Notes: generated by a model from the letters alone, not told the origin. 64,000 bases of DNA from Lysinibacillus sp. JNUCC-52 (GCF_015999545.1 NZ_CP065546.1:1860001-1924000), one strand, 5' to 3'. Positions 34,742 to 43,638 are shown, numbered from the stretch's first letter. Made by a program: numbers and translations.

Positions 34742-35644
34742 TTATAAAATAAGTTGATCAACGCGTAAAATAAGCTCTGCAATTTCGGGTTTACTAATTT
34801 GGTCCTCTGCCCCTACTTGATCACCTTTATGGCGAAGATCATCTGTAATTAAACTAGAGAAAATAATGACTGGTAGCTTTTGTAAATCGGGATGCTCTTT
34901 AATTTTGCGTGTAAGATGGTGACCATCCATTTGTGGCATTTCAATATCTGTTACTACTAATTGAATGTGCTCAGTTACATTACTGCCACTTTTCGCCAAT
35001 GTTTCTAAGTATTCATAAGCATCACGGCCATTTTCAAAGAACTCTACATTCTCGTAACCGGCTTCCTTCATCGTATCGAATAATAACTTACGTAATAATG
35101 GTGAATCCTCAGCAATTAAAATGCGTTTTTCTGAGCGTTCACGTTTACCAAGTTTTTTTACTGACTCTACACTTATACCCGAATCAGGGTTAATATCAAC
35201 CATAATTTTCTCGAAATCTAGCAATAAAATCATTTGTTCGTTTTGCTTAATCACACCAATGACTTGTGAAGTACCACCCTGATACATATCTGAGGGTTTT
35301 TCAATTTGATTCCAAGAAATACGGTGAATTTGTGTTACGTTATCTACATGGAAAACAACTCGTTGTTTATTAAACTCAGCAACAATATATTTTTGTTGTG
35401 GATTACGTTCTGCGCTTTGTATCCCTAGTACTCGTAGCATGTCTACTACAGGTAGTACTTCGCCTCTTAATTGAATAATTCCCTCTACATGCGGGTGCGC
35501 GTGTGGAATAAACGTTACTGGAATCGGTTGAATAATCTCTTTTACTTTAATAACATTAATACCGAATTTATTGTTAGCTACTTCAAATTCAACGATTTCT
35601 AGCTCATTTGTGCCACTTTCTAATAATATGCCTTTATGTTCCAA
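34742..35644 (-). CDS. cheV: Chemotaxis coupling protein CheV (CheW-receiver fusion)
   Basis: A 300-aa protein, the usual CheV length. The N-terminal CheW domain (LLESGTNELEIVEFEV, KVKEIIQPIPVTFIPHAHPH, GIIQLRGEVLPVVDM) is followed from about residue 172 by a receiver domain with the phospho-acceptor Asp in VVTDIEMPQMDGH and Lys in SKPEI. It couples chemoreceptors to CheA and takes part in adaptation. It stands as a single gene between a UMF1 permease and ppx. Confidence 0.92.
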   Translation of the reverse strand: MEHKGILLESGTNELEIVEFEVANNKFGINVIKVKEIIQPIPVTFIPHAHPHVEGIIQLRGEVLPVVDMLRVLGIQSAERNPQQKYIVAEFNKQRVVFHVDNVTQIHRISWNQIEKPSDMYQGGTSQVIGVIKQNEQMILLLDFEKIMVDINPDSGISVESVKKLGKRERSEKRILIAEDSPLLRKLLFDTMKEAGYENVEFFENGRDAYEYLETLAKSGSNVTEHIQLVVTDIEMPQMDGHHLTRKIKEHPDLQKLPVIIFSSLITDDLRHKGDQVGAEDQISKPEIAELILRVDQLIL

Positions 35645-35713
35645 AGCAACCCCGCTCCTTTCTATATCAACATCAAATAATAATTCAATTGTATCATAGG
35701 CGATACAATTCTC

Positions 35714-37036
35714 CTATCTGGTATTTCCATTTTTATCATTTACTTTTAGATGAACCAATAGACCAATAACCGTCATCAAAATTAATGTTGATAATGCAAC
35801 GCGGCTTGCTAATGTACCGTAATCTTTCATCCATAATGTAACCGTTCCATATACAGCTGGTCCGATTATCGATGACACTTTACCAGAAAAGGCAAATAGG
35901 CCGAAAAACTGCCCTCGCTTTTCATCTGGTGATAGCTCAATAATATATGTTCTTGATGTAACCCACATTGAGCCTAATGAAATACCAAACATACTGCCAG
36001 CAATCCAAAACATCCACTGTTCTGTCGCAAAAACAGCAAAGGTTAATGCAATAATCATTAATACGGCTACAATGGTAATAGCCCGCTTAGCGCCAATTGC
36101 TTTCGTAATATAACCGAATGCAAGTGAGCCAATAATTGTCGATACAGTGGAAACTAAATATAGGATAATAAATTGACCTGAAGAAAACCCTACAATAGTC
36201 GTTGCATAAACAGCCATCATCGCTATTGTTGTCGCAATTGCATCATTTAAAAAGAAATAAGCAATCATAAAAGTAAAAATTGCTTTATGTTGCTTCATAT
36301 CCTTAAATGTAAGAATAATTTCTTTGTATCCTTCAAAAAACTTAGCCGCTTTACGCTGTTCCTTCGGTATCGGCGTATCTTTATTAATAAAGAATAATGG
36401 TAATGAAAATAACAAATATAAAATTGCTGTTGGAATAAACGCACGGTGGAAATCACTGTTTCCTACATATAAATAAACAAGAAGTCCAAAAATAGTTCCT
36501 AAGTAACCAATTGCGACACCATAACCTGATATTAATGGCATTTCTTCTTTTGTTCCAAGATCCCCCATCATCGAATCATAAAATACGAGACTCGAATTAA
36601 AGAAAAATTTCGCAATGACAAAACTTGCAACGACTAAAAATAAACTGAGCGGTACACCTGAATAATTTGTTGTTGTCTCTAAATTAGCGAAAACACCCAT
36701 CATAAAGGTAAATAAAATAGAGATTGATGCGAACCATACAATGAATCGCTTTTTATAGCCTGTTTGATCTATCCATACTCCAAAAAGCGGTGAAAAAACT
36801 ACTAGAAAAAAGCTTGCTAATGCATTGGCATATGAAATAAATGTACTTGCTACTTGCTGCATGACTTCATTCGTACCTAAAACTTCGTCCATATAAAAAG
36901 GGAAAAAAACTGTATTAATATTTGAAGAAAATATCGTATTAGCAAAATCGTAAAACGCCCATGATAGAATTGGCAATGATAAATAGAGTGCTAGCTGACT
37001 GCGATGCTGTGTTTCCCCTGCTTGCCTCTGTTTCAT
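35714..37036 (-). CDS. MFS transporter, UMF1/Atg22-like
   Basis: A 440-aa membrane protein with about 12 helices. The N-terminal SWAFYDFANTIFSSNI segment and the FFFNSSLVFYDSMMGDLG region are characteristic of the UMF1 family (YxiO, related to Atg22). SPDEKRGQFFGLFAFSGKVSSIIGP near the end also fits. The substrate is unknown; family members are suggested to release amino acids or peptides. Single gene. Confidence 0.82.
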   Translation of the reverse strand: MKQRQAGETQHRSQLALYLSLPILSWAFYDFANTIFSSNINTVFFPFYMDEVLGTNEVMQQVASTFISYANALASFFLVVFSPLFGVWIDQTGYKKRFIVWFASISILFTFMMGVFANLETTTNYSGVPLSLFLVVASFVIAKFFFNSSLVFYDSMMGDLGTKEEMPLISGYGVAIGYLGTIFGLLVYLYVGNSDFHRAFIPTAILYLLFSLPLFFINKDTPIPKEQRKAAKFFEGYKEIILTFKDMKQHKAIFTFMIAYFFLNDAIATTIAMMAVYATTIVGFSSGQFIILYLVSTVSTIIGSLAFGYITKAIGAKRAITIVAVLMIIALTFAVFATEQWMFWIAGSMFGISLGSMWVTSRTYIIELSPDEKRGQFFGLFAFSGKVSSIIGPAVYGTVTLWMKDYGTLASRVALSTLILMTVIGLLVHLKVNDKNGNTR

Positions 37037-37195
37037 TAAATCCCTCCTTTTCCTTTATATAATATTAAATTAATTCCTACTTGTATTAAAAAATACCTTT
37101 TGTTTAATAAAAATTAATATTATTTACAATATAACAAACATACCTATTAAAAGACCATAAATTGGTTAATCCTTTACTAAACCATTTTAAAAGAA

Positions 37196-37237
37196 AGAAA
37201 AAAAGATATTCAAGCCCCTCGCTTGAATATCTTTTAT
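37196..37237 (-). terminator. Terminator of the HxlR-type regulator gene
   Basis: AAAAGATATTCAAGC pairs perfectly with GCTTGAATATCTTTT, followed by a T-run on the minus strand; symmetric enough to act both ways. Confidence 0.88.
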
Positions 37238-37238
37238 A

Positions 37239-37559
37239 TTATTCCTCAGCAATAGTTACCCATTTACTAGACCATTGTTCAATTTCTTTTAGAACGGGTG
37301 TGATGGCATATCCTTTTTCTGTAAGCTCATACTCAATAACAACTGGTGTAGAAGGAATGACGGTACGTAACACGATTTGCTCGGTCTCCAACTCCTTTAA
37401 TCGCTCCGTTAATACCCGACTACTAATATTCAACTGATTTTTAATTGTTGAAAATCGTTGTGGCCCATTAAGTAACTGATAAATAAGTAATGTATTCCAA
37501 CGATGATTCAATAGCATAAGTGCTTTTTCAAATCGCGGACAAATATTTTTTTGATTCAT
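37239..37559 (-). CDS. HxlR/DUF24 family redox-type regulator
   Basis: A 106-aa winged-helix protein with the conserved N-terminal Cys in NICPRFEKALMLLNHRWN, and the recognition region NISSRVLTERLKELE. The Cys corresponds to the sensing Cys of YodB/CatR, which respond to quinones and diamide. It is divergent from a DoxX-like gene, as catR/yodB relates to catDE in B. subtilis, and the intergenic region has an inverted repeat flanking the DoxX promoter. Autoregulation and DoxX repression are likely. Confidence 0.85.
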   Translation of the reverse strand: MNQKNICPRFEKALMLLNHRWNTLLIYQLLNGPQRFSTIKNQLNISSRVLTERLKELETEQIVLRTVIPSTPVVIEYELTEKGYAITPVLKEIEQWSSKWVTIAEE

Positions 37560-37630
37560 ATTACTCCCCCCTTTATTACTAGTTCCTATAAAAGATTATA
37601 TCATTTTTTAAAAATCAGTTCTTAAAATCT

Positions 37631-37673
37631 ACTTAGTTACTTGACAAAAGTTGTTTTTAAAAATAAACTAAGT
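37631..37673 (+). promoter_or_regulatory. DoxX promoter with flanking inverted repeat
   Basis: TTGACA (37641-37646) and TAAACT (37664-37669) are spaced by 17 nt. Perfect 8-bp inverted arms ACTTAGTT (37631-37638) and AACTAAGT (37666-37673) lie upstream of the -35 and over the -10, a good place for repressor binding by the divergent HxlR-type protein. Confidence 0.65.
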
Positions 37674-37710
37674 TACGAAATGTAAGTTGAAGAAAAGGAG
37701 TAATTACATT

Positions 37711-38103
37711 ATGCAAAACATTGGTTCAACTATTTTACGTGTCGTTCTCGGCATTATTTTTGCAGTACATGGTTTTCAAAAATTCCAAGGCGGAATTAGC
37801 TACACAGCTGACTTTTTTAATAGTCTAGGTATACCAGGTTTTATGGCGTATATCGTTGCGATTATTGAATTAGTTGGCGGAGTTGCCCTTATTTTAGGCT
37901 TTGCAACAAGGATTTTTGGTGCTTTACTAACAATGACAATGATTGTTGCTATCTTTACAGCAAAGCTTAGTATTGGGTTTATCGGAGAAAATGGATTGGC
38001 AGGCTATGAGCTTGATTTAGCATTAGGTGCTATAGCTCTATACTTTGCTCTTGCAGGGGCGTCTAGATTTTCTTTAGATTCTCAACTTTTTAGTAAAGAA
38101 TAG
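37711..38103 (+). CDS. DoxX family membrane protein (CatD-like)
   Basis: A 130-aa protein with four hydrophobic helices and the DoxX pattern LGIIFAVHGFQKF, ELVGGVALILGFATRIFG and a third-helix FTAKLSIGF. The ATG at 37711 follows AAGGAG by 10 nt; an upstream in-frame start is less likely. B. subtilis CatD is part of a quinone/catechol detoxification operon under YodB/CatR; here the partner catE is not adjacent. Oxidative/thiol stress function is inferred from regulator and family. Confidence 0.8.
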   Translation: MQNIGSTILRVVLGIIFAVHGFQKFQGGISYTADFFNSLGIPGFMAYIVAIIELVGGVALILGFATRIFGALLTMTMIVAIFTAKLSIGFIGENGLAGYELDLALGAIALYFALAGASRFSLDSQLFSKE

Positions 38104-38126
38104 TGCCAGGCACTCAACAACAATGC

Positions 38127-38165
38127 AAAAAAAGTGTTAGATTGATTGCATCAATCTAACACTTT
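38127..38165. terminator. Bidirectional terminator between DoxX and YkwC-like genes
   Basis: GTGTTAGATTGA pairs perfectly with TCAATCTAACAC around TTGCA, with A-run before and T-run after. The stem sequence is the same as that of the ccpC terminator. Confidence 0.88.
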
Positions 38166-38180
38166 CTCTTTTATTACTGT

Positions 38181-39047
38181 CTATTGATAATACTTTAAAA
38201 GAGCCTGTGTACCATTGTCACCATAGCCCTCAGCGATCAGCTTGTTATACATTTCATAAGCTAATGCTAGTCCTGGTAAAGAAATACCCATATTCTTTGA
38301 TTCATCTAAAGCAATTTTCATATCCTTTACAAAATGTTTAATATAAAAGCCTGGTGCAAAATCTTCGTTCATCATGCGTGGAGCTAAATTGCTTAACGAC
38401 CAAGAACCAGCAGCACCTGATGAGATAGATTTTAACACCGTAGCTAAATCTAACCCAGCCTTTAAGCCATACGCAAGTGACTCACATACACCAATCATGC
38501 CAGATGCAATAACGATTTGATTGCACATTTTGGCATGCTGTCCTGCACCTGCTTCACCTTGATACACTATATTTGCTCCAAATTGTTGTAGTACTGGTGT
38601 AACTTTATTAAAGGCATGTTCATTTCCACCAACCATAATGGATAATGTGCCATTTTGAGCACCAACATCTCCACCAGAAACAGGTGCATCCAAAGCTTCC
38701 ACCCCTAGCGTTTGAGCATGGGTATAAATCTTCTTCGCTAACGTCGGCTCAGATGTTGTCATGTCGATAACAATATTGCCAGCCTGTGCAGTTTTGAATA
38801 GACCATGTTCACCGAAGTATACTTCCTCAACATCAGTTGGGTAACCAACCATCGTTAACGCTATATCCTTATCTTTAAAAGCTTCAGCTGGCGAACTAGC
38901 CCAACCAGCACCTAATGCCATTAACGGCTCTGCTTTTTCTTTAGTGCGAGTGTAAACTGTGACCTCATGTCCATTTTGCAGTAAGTGTTTGATAATGCTA
39001 GCACCCATAACACCAGTACCAATAAATGCAATACGCTCTTTTCCCAT
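38181..39047 (-). CDS. YkwC-like beta-hydroxyacid dehydrogenase
   Basis: A 288-aa NAD-binding protein of the 3-hydroxyisobutyrate dehydrogenase superfamily: IAFIGTGVMGASIIKHLLQ at the N-terminus, DAPVSGGDVGAQNGTLSIMV, and catalytic Lys in GAGQHAKMCNQI. It is a paralogue of the enzyme at 26833-27726. The ATG at 39047 has GGAGTCC upstream; a longer form from 39080 lacks an RBS. The substrate is unknown. It resembles B. subtilis YkwC. Confidence 0.83.
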   Translation of the reverse strand: MGKERIAFIGTGVMGASIIKHLLQNGHEVTVYTRTKEKAEPLMALGAGWASSPAEAFKDKDIALTMVGYPTDVEEVYFGEHGLFKTAQAGNIVIDMTTSEPTLAKKIYTHAQTLGVEALDAPVSGGDVGAQNGTLSIMVGGNEHAFNKVTPVLQQFGANIVYQGEAGAGQHAKMCNQIVIASGMIGVCESLAYGLKAGLDLATVLKSISSGAAGSWSLSNLAPRMMNEDFAPGFYIKHFVKDMKIALDESKNMGISLPGLALAYEMYNKLIAEGYGDNGTQALLKYYQ

Positions 39048-39092
39048 ATGTAAGGACTCCTTTACTTGAATCAATTTCATTCGCAGCAGGAT

Positions 39093-39153
39093 GCACTATT
39101 TGCGGGCAAGCACCGAGCACTTCGTTCGCTTATCTTTCCGCCAAAGTAGTCGC
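39093..39153 (-). repeat. GC-rich palindromic dispersed repeat, degenerate copy
   Basis: GCGGGCAAGCACCGAGCACT, then CGCTTATCTTTCCGCC and AGTCGC match the reverse strand of the copy at 55845-55968 in part; the inner section is lost. Confidence 0.5.
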
Positions 39154-39346
39154 ATTTTACGCGTTTAAATGCTATTAATTCATTTAGTAAAACTAAACAA
39201 TTGTTTCCTCTGCCCATAAACTGAGCTATAAGGAGTTGTTGCTTAGCTTATGATGTGTTTTTAGTGTAGTTGAATCAGTTCAATAATTCAAATTCTTCTT
39301 AAAACTTGTACTAATTTTATTATGTATGGCATATATACCGAATAAG

Positions 39347-39384
39347 CAAAAAAAAGAGAGCAGGTGATGGGAATCACTGCTCTA
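39347..39384 (-). terminator. Terminator of the Spo0E-like gene
   Basis: AGAGCAGTGATT pairs with GATCACCTGCTCT-like arm (minus-strand AGAGCAGTGAT / ATCACCTGCTCT) around CCC, followed by eight T. Confidence 0.85.
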
Positions 39385-39465
39385 AAGGGGGAAATGAGAA
39401 TGTTGCTGTGTTCATATTAACTATTCCCCAGTAAATGCATTTTTAAACATCTAATCTAAAAAGTT

Positions 39466-39657
39466 TTACTCTGAATACTGAAACAAATCATCCTGATCTT
39501 CTTCTTCTAATGTTGTCTGTCTATAATAAGTATTCATTAACTGATCTAGTCTGCGACTCAGTTGAATGGTTTTTGCATTCTGTAACCCGTTTTCAACACC
39601 AGAGCGAATCATCATCTCACGAGTTTGTTCCATTTGTTTCAAGAGTAGATTGACCAT
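39466..39657 (-). CDS. Spo0E-like aspartyl-phosphate phosphatase
   Basis: A 63-aa two-helix protein. The second helix has LSRRLDQLMNTYYR, matching the Spo0E family signature (SxxLDxxI/MxxY). Such small phosphatases remove phosphate from Spo0A~P and delay sporulation. The acidic C-terminus (LEEEDQDDLFQYSE) is common in the family. It has its own terminator. Confidence 0.8.
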   Translation of the reverse strand: MVNLLLKQMEQTREMMIRSGVENGLQNAKTIQLSRRLDQLMNTYYRQTTLEEEDQDDLFQYSE

Positions 39658-39751
39658 TCATACAACCCTCCAACATACAAATAATCATACCATTATTATA
39701 CATTTATATTTCATTTCTTACAGCATTAAGTTACGACAATGTTCGACAAAT

Positions 39752-39940
39752 TTAACTCCTAGGAATTTCCAAATAAGTATAGATGATAATCCCATTTTGT
39801 TTTGCTTCACCTCTAAAATGTTTAAATAGCGGGTGCTTCACTAATACTTCACGAAACTCATAAAATTGGTCTTTCGTAATTTCAATACTTTGTATTTCTC
39901 CCTCTTGTAATTGTTTAAGTATTTTTTCATATTGTTCCAT
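39752..39940 (-). CDS. Small protein of unknown function
   Basis: A 62-aa protein starting MEQYEKILKQLQEGEIQS, with AGAGAAGGG about 10 nt upstream; a 75-aa version with an earlier start is less likely. It is acidic and basic mixed, with predicted helix then strand (GIIIYTYLEIP). No membrane segment. I do not recognise it beyond being a small conserved-looking protein; it stands alone. Confidence 0.6.
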   Translation of the reverse strand: MEQYEKILKQLQEGEIQSIEITKDQFYEFREVLVKHPLFKHFRGEAKQNGIIIYTYLEIPRS

Positions 39941-40066
39941 TTTTTCTATTCCCTTCTCTTTCTTTATTTTGTGTATCAAAATTATGAATTATTCAAAAAA
40001 AGCTTTACGTTTTCCTTTTTTTCATGCAAACTGTATATTATTAGTCGATGAAGGAGCTGACTGTCT

Positions 40067-40255
40067 GTGAAAATAGCTGAAGTTGGAAATATTATCGAGT
40101 TTAAAAATGGTTTGCAAGGTATTGTTGAAAAAGTAAATGAAAATTCGGTGATCGTTGATCTAACATATATGGAGAATTTTGATTCCCTTGAAATTGAAGA
40201 GAAAACGGTCGTCAACCATAAACGTTACAAAATCTTATATGCAAGTGAAGCTTAA
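40067..40255 (+). CDS. ykvS: DUF2187 (YkvS-like) small protein
   Basis: A 62-aa KOW-like beta-barrel protein. MKIAEVGNIIEFKNGLQG and KVNENSVIVDLT agree with my memory of B. subtilis YkvS and the DUF2187 family. The start is GTG with AAGGAG about 11 nt upstream. A strong terminator follows. Function unknown. Confidence 0.85.
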   Translation: MKIAEVGNIIEFKNGLQGIVEKVNENSVIVDLTYMENFDSLEIEEKTVVNHKRYKILYASEA

Positions 40256-40262
40256 TATTCTG

Positions 40263-40308
40263 AATAGTCCCTTTTTGTCTTTATAGATGATTAGGGACTA
40301 TTTTTTTG
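40263..40308 (+). terminator. Terminator of ykvS
   Basis: AATAGTCCCT pairs with AGGGACTATT and is followed by seven T. Confidence 0.88.
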
Positions 40309-40335
40309 GTAAAATTAAAGTATGGAGGTCGAATT

Positions 40336-40953
40336 ATGCAAACAAATTCGAAACAAACAATAATACTTCTCCTTTCTTTATTATTCGTTTATGGTATGCT
40401 TGCTTTCACATTTGCTAATCCAGCTGTATTTTGGTACTTGTATGCATTCACACTGCTCGTATGTATAGCTATTGCTATTCTTTCAGGTACGATTGAAGAT
40501 CAATTGCCTACTTGGAAGTTTCTAATTTTCGGCATAGGGTATGGTACTATCACATATGGCATTATACGTTTTGGTTATTGGCTCGCTCCATATATAAATG
40601 ATCGGCTAGTAGTAACTGTGAAAAAGTTTTTAACTGTTTACGGTCCACAAAATATTTGGCACTATATTTTACTTGTGTTTATTGTTGCCATTGGCGAAGA
40701 ACTATTTTGGCGTGGATACGTACAACAACAATTAAAGCGTTTTATGCGCCCTGTTTTAGCAGTGGTCGTAACAGCCATTTTATGTTCCATCTCAATTGCA
40801 TTTAGTGGTTTTAAGCTAGGTATAGTTGCAGCTCTTGTTACAAGTCTTATTTGGGGCTTTATTTATGAATGGCGCAAGAGTATGCCGTTAGTTATTGTGG
40901 CCCATGTTGTTTTTGTTCTACTGTTGTTTTTAGTGTTACCTTTAACATCATAA
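40336..40953 (+). CDS. CPBP family intramembrane protease (Abi-like)
   Basis: A 205-aa membrane protein with about six helices. The diagnostic motif GEELFWRGYVQQQL (EExxxR) is present in a membrane segment. The second motif, normally FxxxH, reads FSGFK, and an alternative His lies in the last helix (VIVAHVVFV). The family includes CAAX-type proteases and bacteriocin self-immunity proteins. The ATG at 40336 has GGAGG upstream. Confidence 0.8.
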   Translation: MQTNSKQTIILLLSLLFVYGMLAFTFANPAVFWYLYAFTLLVCIAIAILSGTIEDQLPTWKFLIFGIGYGTITYGIIRFGYWLAPYINDRLVVTVKKFLTVYGPQNIWHYILLVFIVAIGEELFWRGYVQQQLKRFMRPVLAVVVTAILCSISIAFSGFKLGIVAALVTSLIWGFIYEWRKSMPLVIVAHVVFVLLLFLVLPLTS

Positions 40954-41015
40954 CAAAAAAAATTGGAAACATTTTATCTTTTATTAGCGTTTAATATAGA
41001 AAAGGAGGGCTTTTC

Positions 41016-41687
41016 ATGCAAAAAAAATTATTTTCAATGCTTGCATTATTACTAACAGCTGTTATATTCGTGGGGTGTAATACCTCTGATAAGACAGAAC
41101 AATCAGATGCTGAACAAAATGAACCAGCGAACTCACAACAACCATCTGACAATGAAACTGCAGGCGATGACAAGCAAGAAACGCCTACATCAAATGATGC
41201 CAATACAGACACACAAGCTAAACCAGAACAAGAAGTGCAATACGTTCAAAATGGTGTCGACAAAAAGGAAACAGCAACTGAATCTGATAGTGTGGATCAA
41301 GGCTATAAATTCCAACAACTACCTGAATTTACGCTTTCTCAAGAAGAACCAGGAAAAGACATGTTAGTATCAAATGCTGATGATGAAGTATTTATGCGTA
41401 TTGAAGCTACAAATGCTTCTGAAACAAGCTATGATGCTGTAAAAACATCTATGCAAGACTACATGAATGCAGTTGGAGGCACAGTACCATTATCTGCTGA
41501 AGAACTTTCTGCATTTAAGGATATTAAAAATATCGAAGGCTATGTTGTAGACTTTGATACAGAAAAAGTAGTGGGTGTCGTATTTGAAAAAGATGGACTC
41601 ATTACAAAATTAACAATTCATGATAATGATAAACAAGATTTAACTGCTGCAATGCTTGCCATGGCAGCCACTATTTCTAAAAAATAA
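41016..41687 (+). CDS. Putative lipoprotein
   Basis: A 223-aa protein with a lipoprotein signal (MQKKLFSMLALLLTAVIFVG followed by the lipid-accepting Cys). A low-complexity Gln/Asn/Asp/Ser/Thr linker extends to about residue 90, then a globular domain of about 130 residues without recognisable motif. Expected to be anchored outside the membrane. RBS AAAGGAGGG. Followed by two hairpins. Confidence 0.78.
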   Translation: MQKKLFSMLALLLTAVIFVGCNTSDKTEQSDAEQNEPANSQQPSDNETAGDDKQETPTSNDANTDTQAKPEQEVQYVQNGVDKKETATESDSVDQGYKFQQLPEFTLSQEEPGKDMLVSNADDEVFMRIEATNASETSYDAVKTSMQDYMNAVGGTVPLSAEELSAFKDIKNIEGYVVDFDTEKVVGVVFEKDGLITKLTIHDNDKQDLTAAMLAMAATISKK

Positions 41688-41702
41688 TATAAATTATTTA
41701 AA

Positions 41703-41728
41703 AGGCCTTAGAATTCATTCTAAGGCCT
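41703..41728. terminator. Hairpin after the lipoprotein gene, identical to one at 43468
   Basis: AGGCCTTAGAAT pairs with ATTCTAAGGCCT. The same 26 bases recur at 43468-43493 on the other side of the transposase gene. No long T-run follows directly. Confidence 0.7.
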
Positions 41729-41740
41729 CAGCTTGTCGAC

Positions 41741-41776
41741 AAAAGGGATTAAGAATAGAATTCTTAATCCCTTTTT
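41741..41776. terminator. Terminator after lipoprotein gene / before transposase end
   Basis: AAAAGGGATTAAGAAT pairs with ATTCTTAATCCCTTTTT with almost no loop, ending in a T-run; works in both directions. Confidence 0.85.
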
Positions 41777-41842
41777 GTTATTTTCTTTGTAAAAAATGGG
41801 TTCTTACTTTAATTTTGACCATACTCTTCGAGCATTTCCTCT

Positions 41843-43195
41843 CTATGAAGCAGCTTGCCATGTCCAAGTAGCAAGCTTTTTCAAATTCATGGCAGCAAAA
41901 GTAATCATCGCCTGCATGGACAATTTTTTAAGACCTCTTAAGGTTGTCCATCGCATACCATGCTTTTCTTTTGCATCCGCAAAGACACGTTCTATCGTTT
42001 CTTTGCGCTTTGCATAAATTTGTTTAATATCATAAGAATGGCGCAAATGTTCAGCTTCTTCCATATAGGTTTCCCATATATGCCGTTGAATCAGTTTTTG
42101 ATGATTCCTGCTTTCTGTACATTGTGATAGCAAGGGGCAATTCGCACAAATCGTTGGATTCGATTTATATTGGCGATACCCTTCCTTCGTCGTTGTCGTA
42201 TATTTCAATACCTGCCCTTGTGGGCAAAGATAACAATTATAGTACTCATCGTACACATATTCATGCTTTCGAAAGAAACCATCTTTTGTTTTAGGACGTG
42301 TATAAGGGAGAACAGGTAACATTTGATTCTCTAATAAAAAGTTAGTGATGGCAGGTGTTTTATAAGCAGCGTCCGCAGCAATCGCTAATGGCTTTTTCAC
42401 TTTTTCAATGATTTTTTCAACAAGTGGCTGCAATACATAGCTATCGTGCACATTTCCTGGAGTCACAATCGTTCCTAATACAAAGCCTTTTTCATCTGTC
42501 GCTGCATGAAATGAATACGCAAACTGCTTAGTCCGTTCATCCTTAACATAATAACCACTCTCAGGGTCTGTCGTACTTTCTTTGATTTCTTTCCATTCAT
42601 CTTTTTCAAATTTCTCTGGAGGGAAGGGCTTTTTTCCGTTTTCCTCACGATCAATATTTAATTCCAGTTGGAGTTTCTCTTCATAAGCACGTGTTTCTTT
42701 TCGAACGACTTTTTTATCATACTTTCGTTTATTGGCGCTCGCTTTTACATGCGTCGAATCAATAAATACATGGTCCGCATGAAGGAGCCCTCGATTCATA
42801 ATTTCTTTTAGAATACGATAGAATATCTGTTCAAACACATTTGTGTCTTGGAAGCGTCGTGCATAATTTTTACCGAAGGTAGAGAAGTGAGGAACTTCTG
42901 TATGGAAGCCAAAACCTAAAAACCAGCGATAGGCCATATTCGTTTCAATTTCTTTGATAGTTTGACGCATAGAGCGAATACCAAAAACGTATTGAATAAA
43001 GGTCATTTTAAAGAGAACAACGGGGTCAATACTTGGACGCCCTAAAGATGAATAGAGGTTTTCGACTAATGGATAGATAAACGAAAAATCAATCGCTGCC
43101 TCTAGTTTTCGAACTAAATGGTCTTGTGGCACCAATTGGTCAATTGTCAGCATTTCTAATTGGTCACGTTCATTGATTTGATTTTTCGACATCAT
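41843..43195 (-). mobile_element. IS1182-family transposase gene (intact)
   Basis: A complete 450-aa DDE transposase. The N-terminal RDQLEMLTIDQLVPQDHLVR and SIDPVVLFKMTFIQYVFGIR segments are typical of IS1182-type enzymes. Catalytic acids are visible as VFIDSTHVKA, AIAADAAYKTP and ETIERVFADAKEKHGMRW; a Cys-rich insert (CYLCPQGQ, CANCPLLSQC) lies between them. The gene has no frameshift, so the element may be active. I could not fix its terminal inverted repeats by eye. Confidence 0.88.
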
Positions 43196-43254
43196 TTTCC
43201 ATCACCTCAAATAGATTATTTTATTTATAGTTGATTGATAGCAATTCATATCAA

Positions 43255-43386
43255 GTTGATTGGAGCGAAGGGCGGGCGACTCCTGCGGGAAAGCACAGAA
43301 CGTAAGACGCAACAAACCGCGCGTTAGCGAGGGTTGCGGCTTACGTGTGTGCCCGCGGAAAGCGCCCGAACGTAGCGGAAATCAAC
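43255..43386 (+). repeat. GC-rich palindromic dispersed repeat, copy 3
   Basis: Bounded by GTTGAT/ATCAAC, with GGCGACTCCTGCGGGAAAGC, ACGTAAGACGCAAC, GTTGCGGCTTACGT and GCCCGCGGAAAGCGCCCG; arms fold into a long hairpin. Very close to copy 2. Confidence 0.88.
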
Positions 43387-43422
43387 GGCAGTAGACATCT
43401 ATTTTTATTTTAAAATGAAAAA

Positions 43423-43466
43423 AGACTGTAGGCAAACTCGAAATTTTTCGAGTTTGTCTACAGTCT
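43423..43466. repeat. CTGTAGACAAACT hairpin, copy 2
   Basis: AGACTGTAGGCAAACTCGAAA pairs with the TTTCGAGTTTG and TCTACAGTCT arm across a very short loop, with one mismatch. Related to hairpins at 21539 and 48738. Confidence 0.75.
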
Positions 43467-43467
43467 G

Positions 43468-43493
43468 AGGCCTTAGAATTCATTCTAAGGCCT
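43468..43493. terminator. Hairpin identical to 41703-41728
   Basis: The AGGCCTTAGAAT / ATTCTAAGGCCT hairpin is repeated here exactly and followed by TTTCTTC. Confidence 0.75.
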
Positions 43494-43638
43494 TTCTTCT
43501 ATTCACTAACAAAAAACATAGGGCGACGGAGTCATCCCCTTAAAAAACCTTTCTAACAGGCAAAAATAGCTATTAAAATCGATTCCTTGCCAAAAACTAT
43601 GTTATGTTCCTTTTTAACATCCTATATTTGGGCATAGA

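Larger units (their letters stand above)
39048..39465. other. Intergenic region with degenerate palindromic repeat and a terminator
   Basis: It holds a worn copy of the GC-rich repeat (39093-39153) and the Spo0E-like gene terminator. No gene is seen. Confidence 0.6.
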
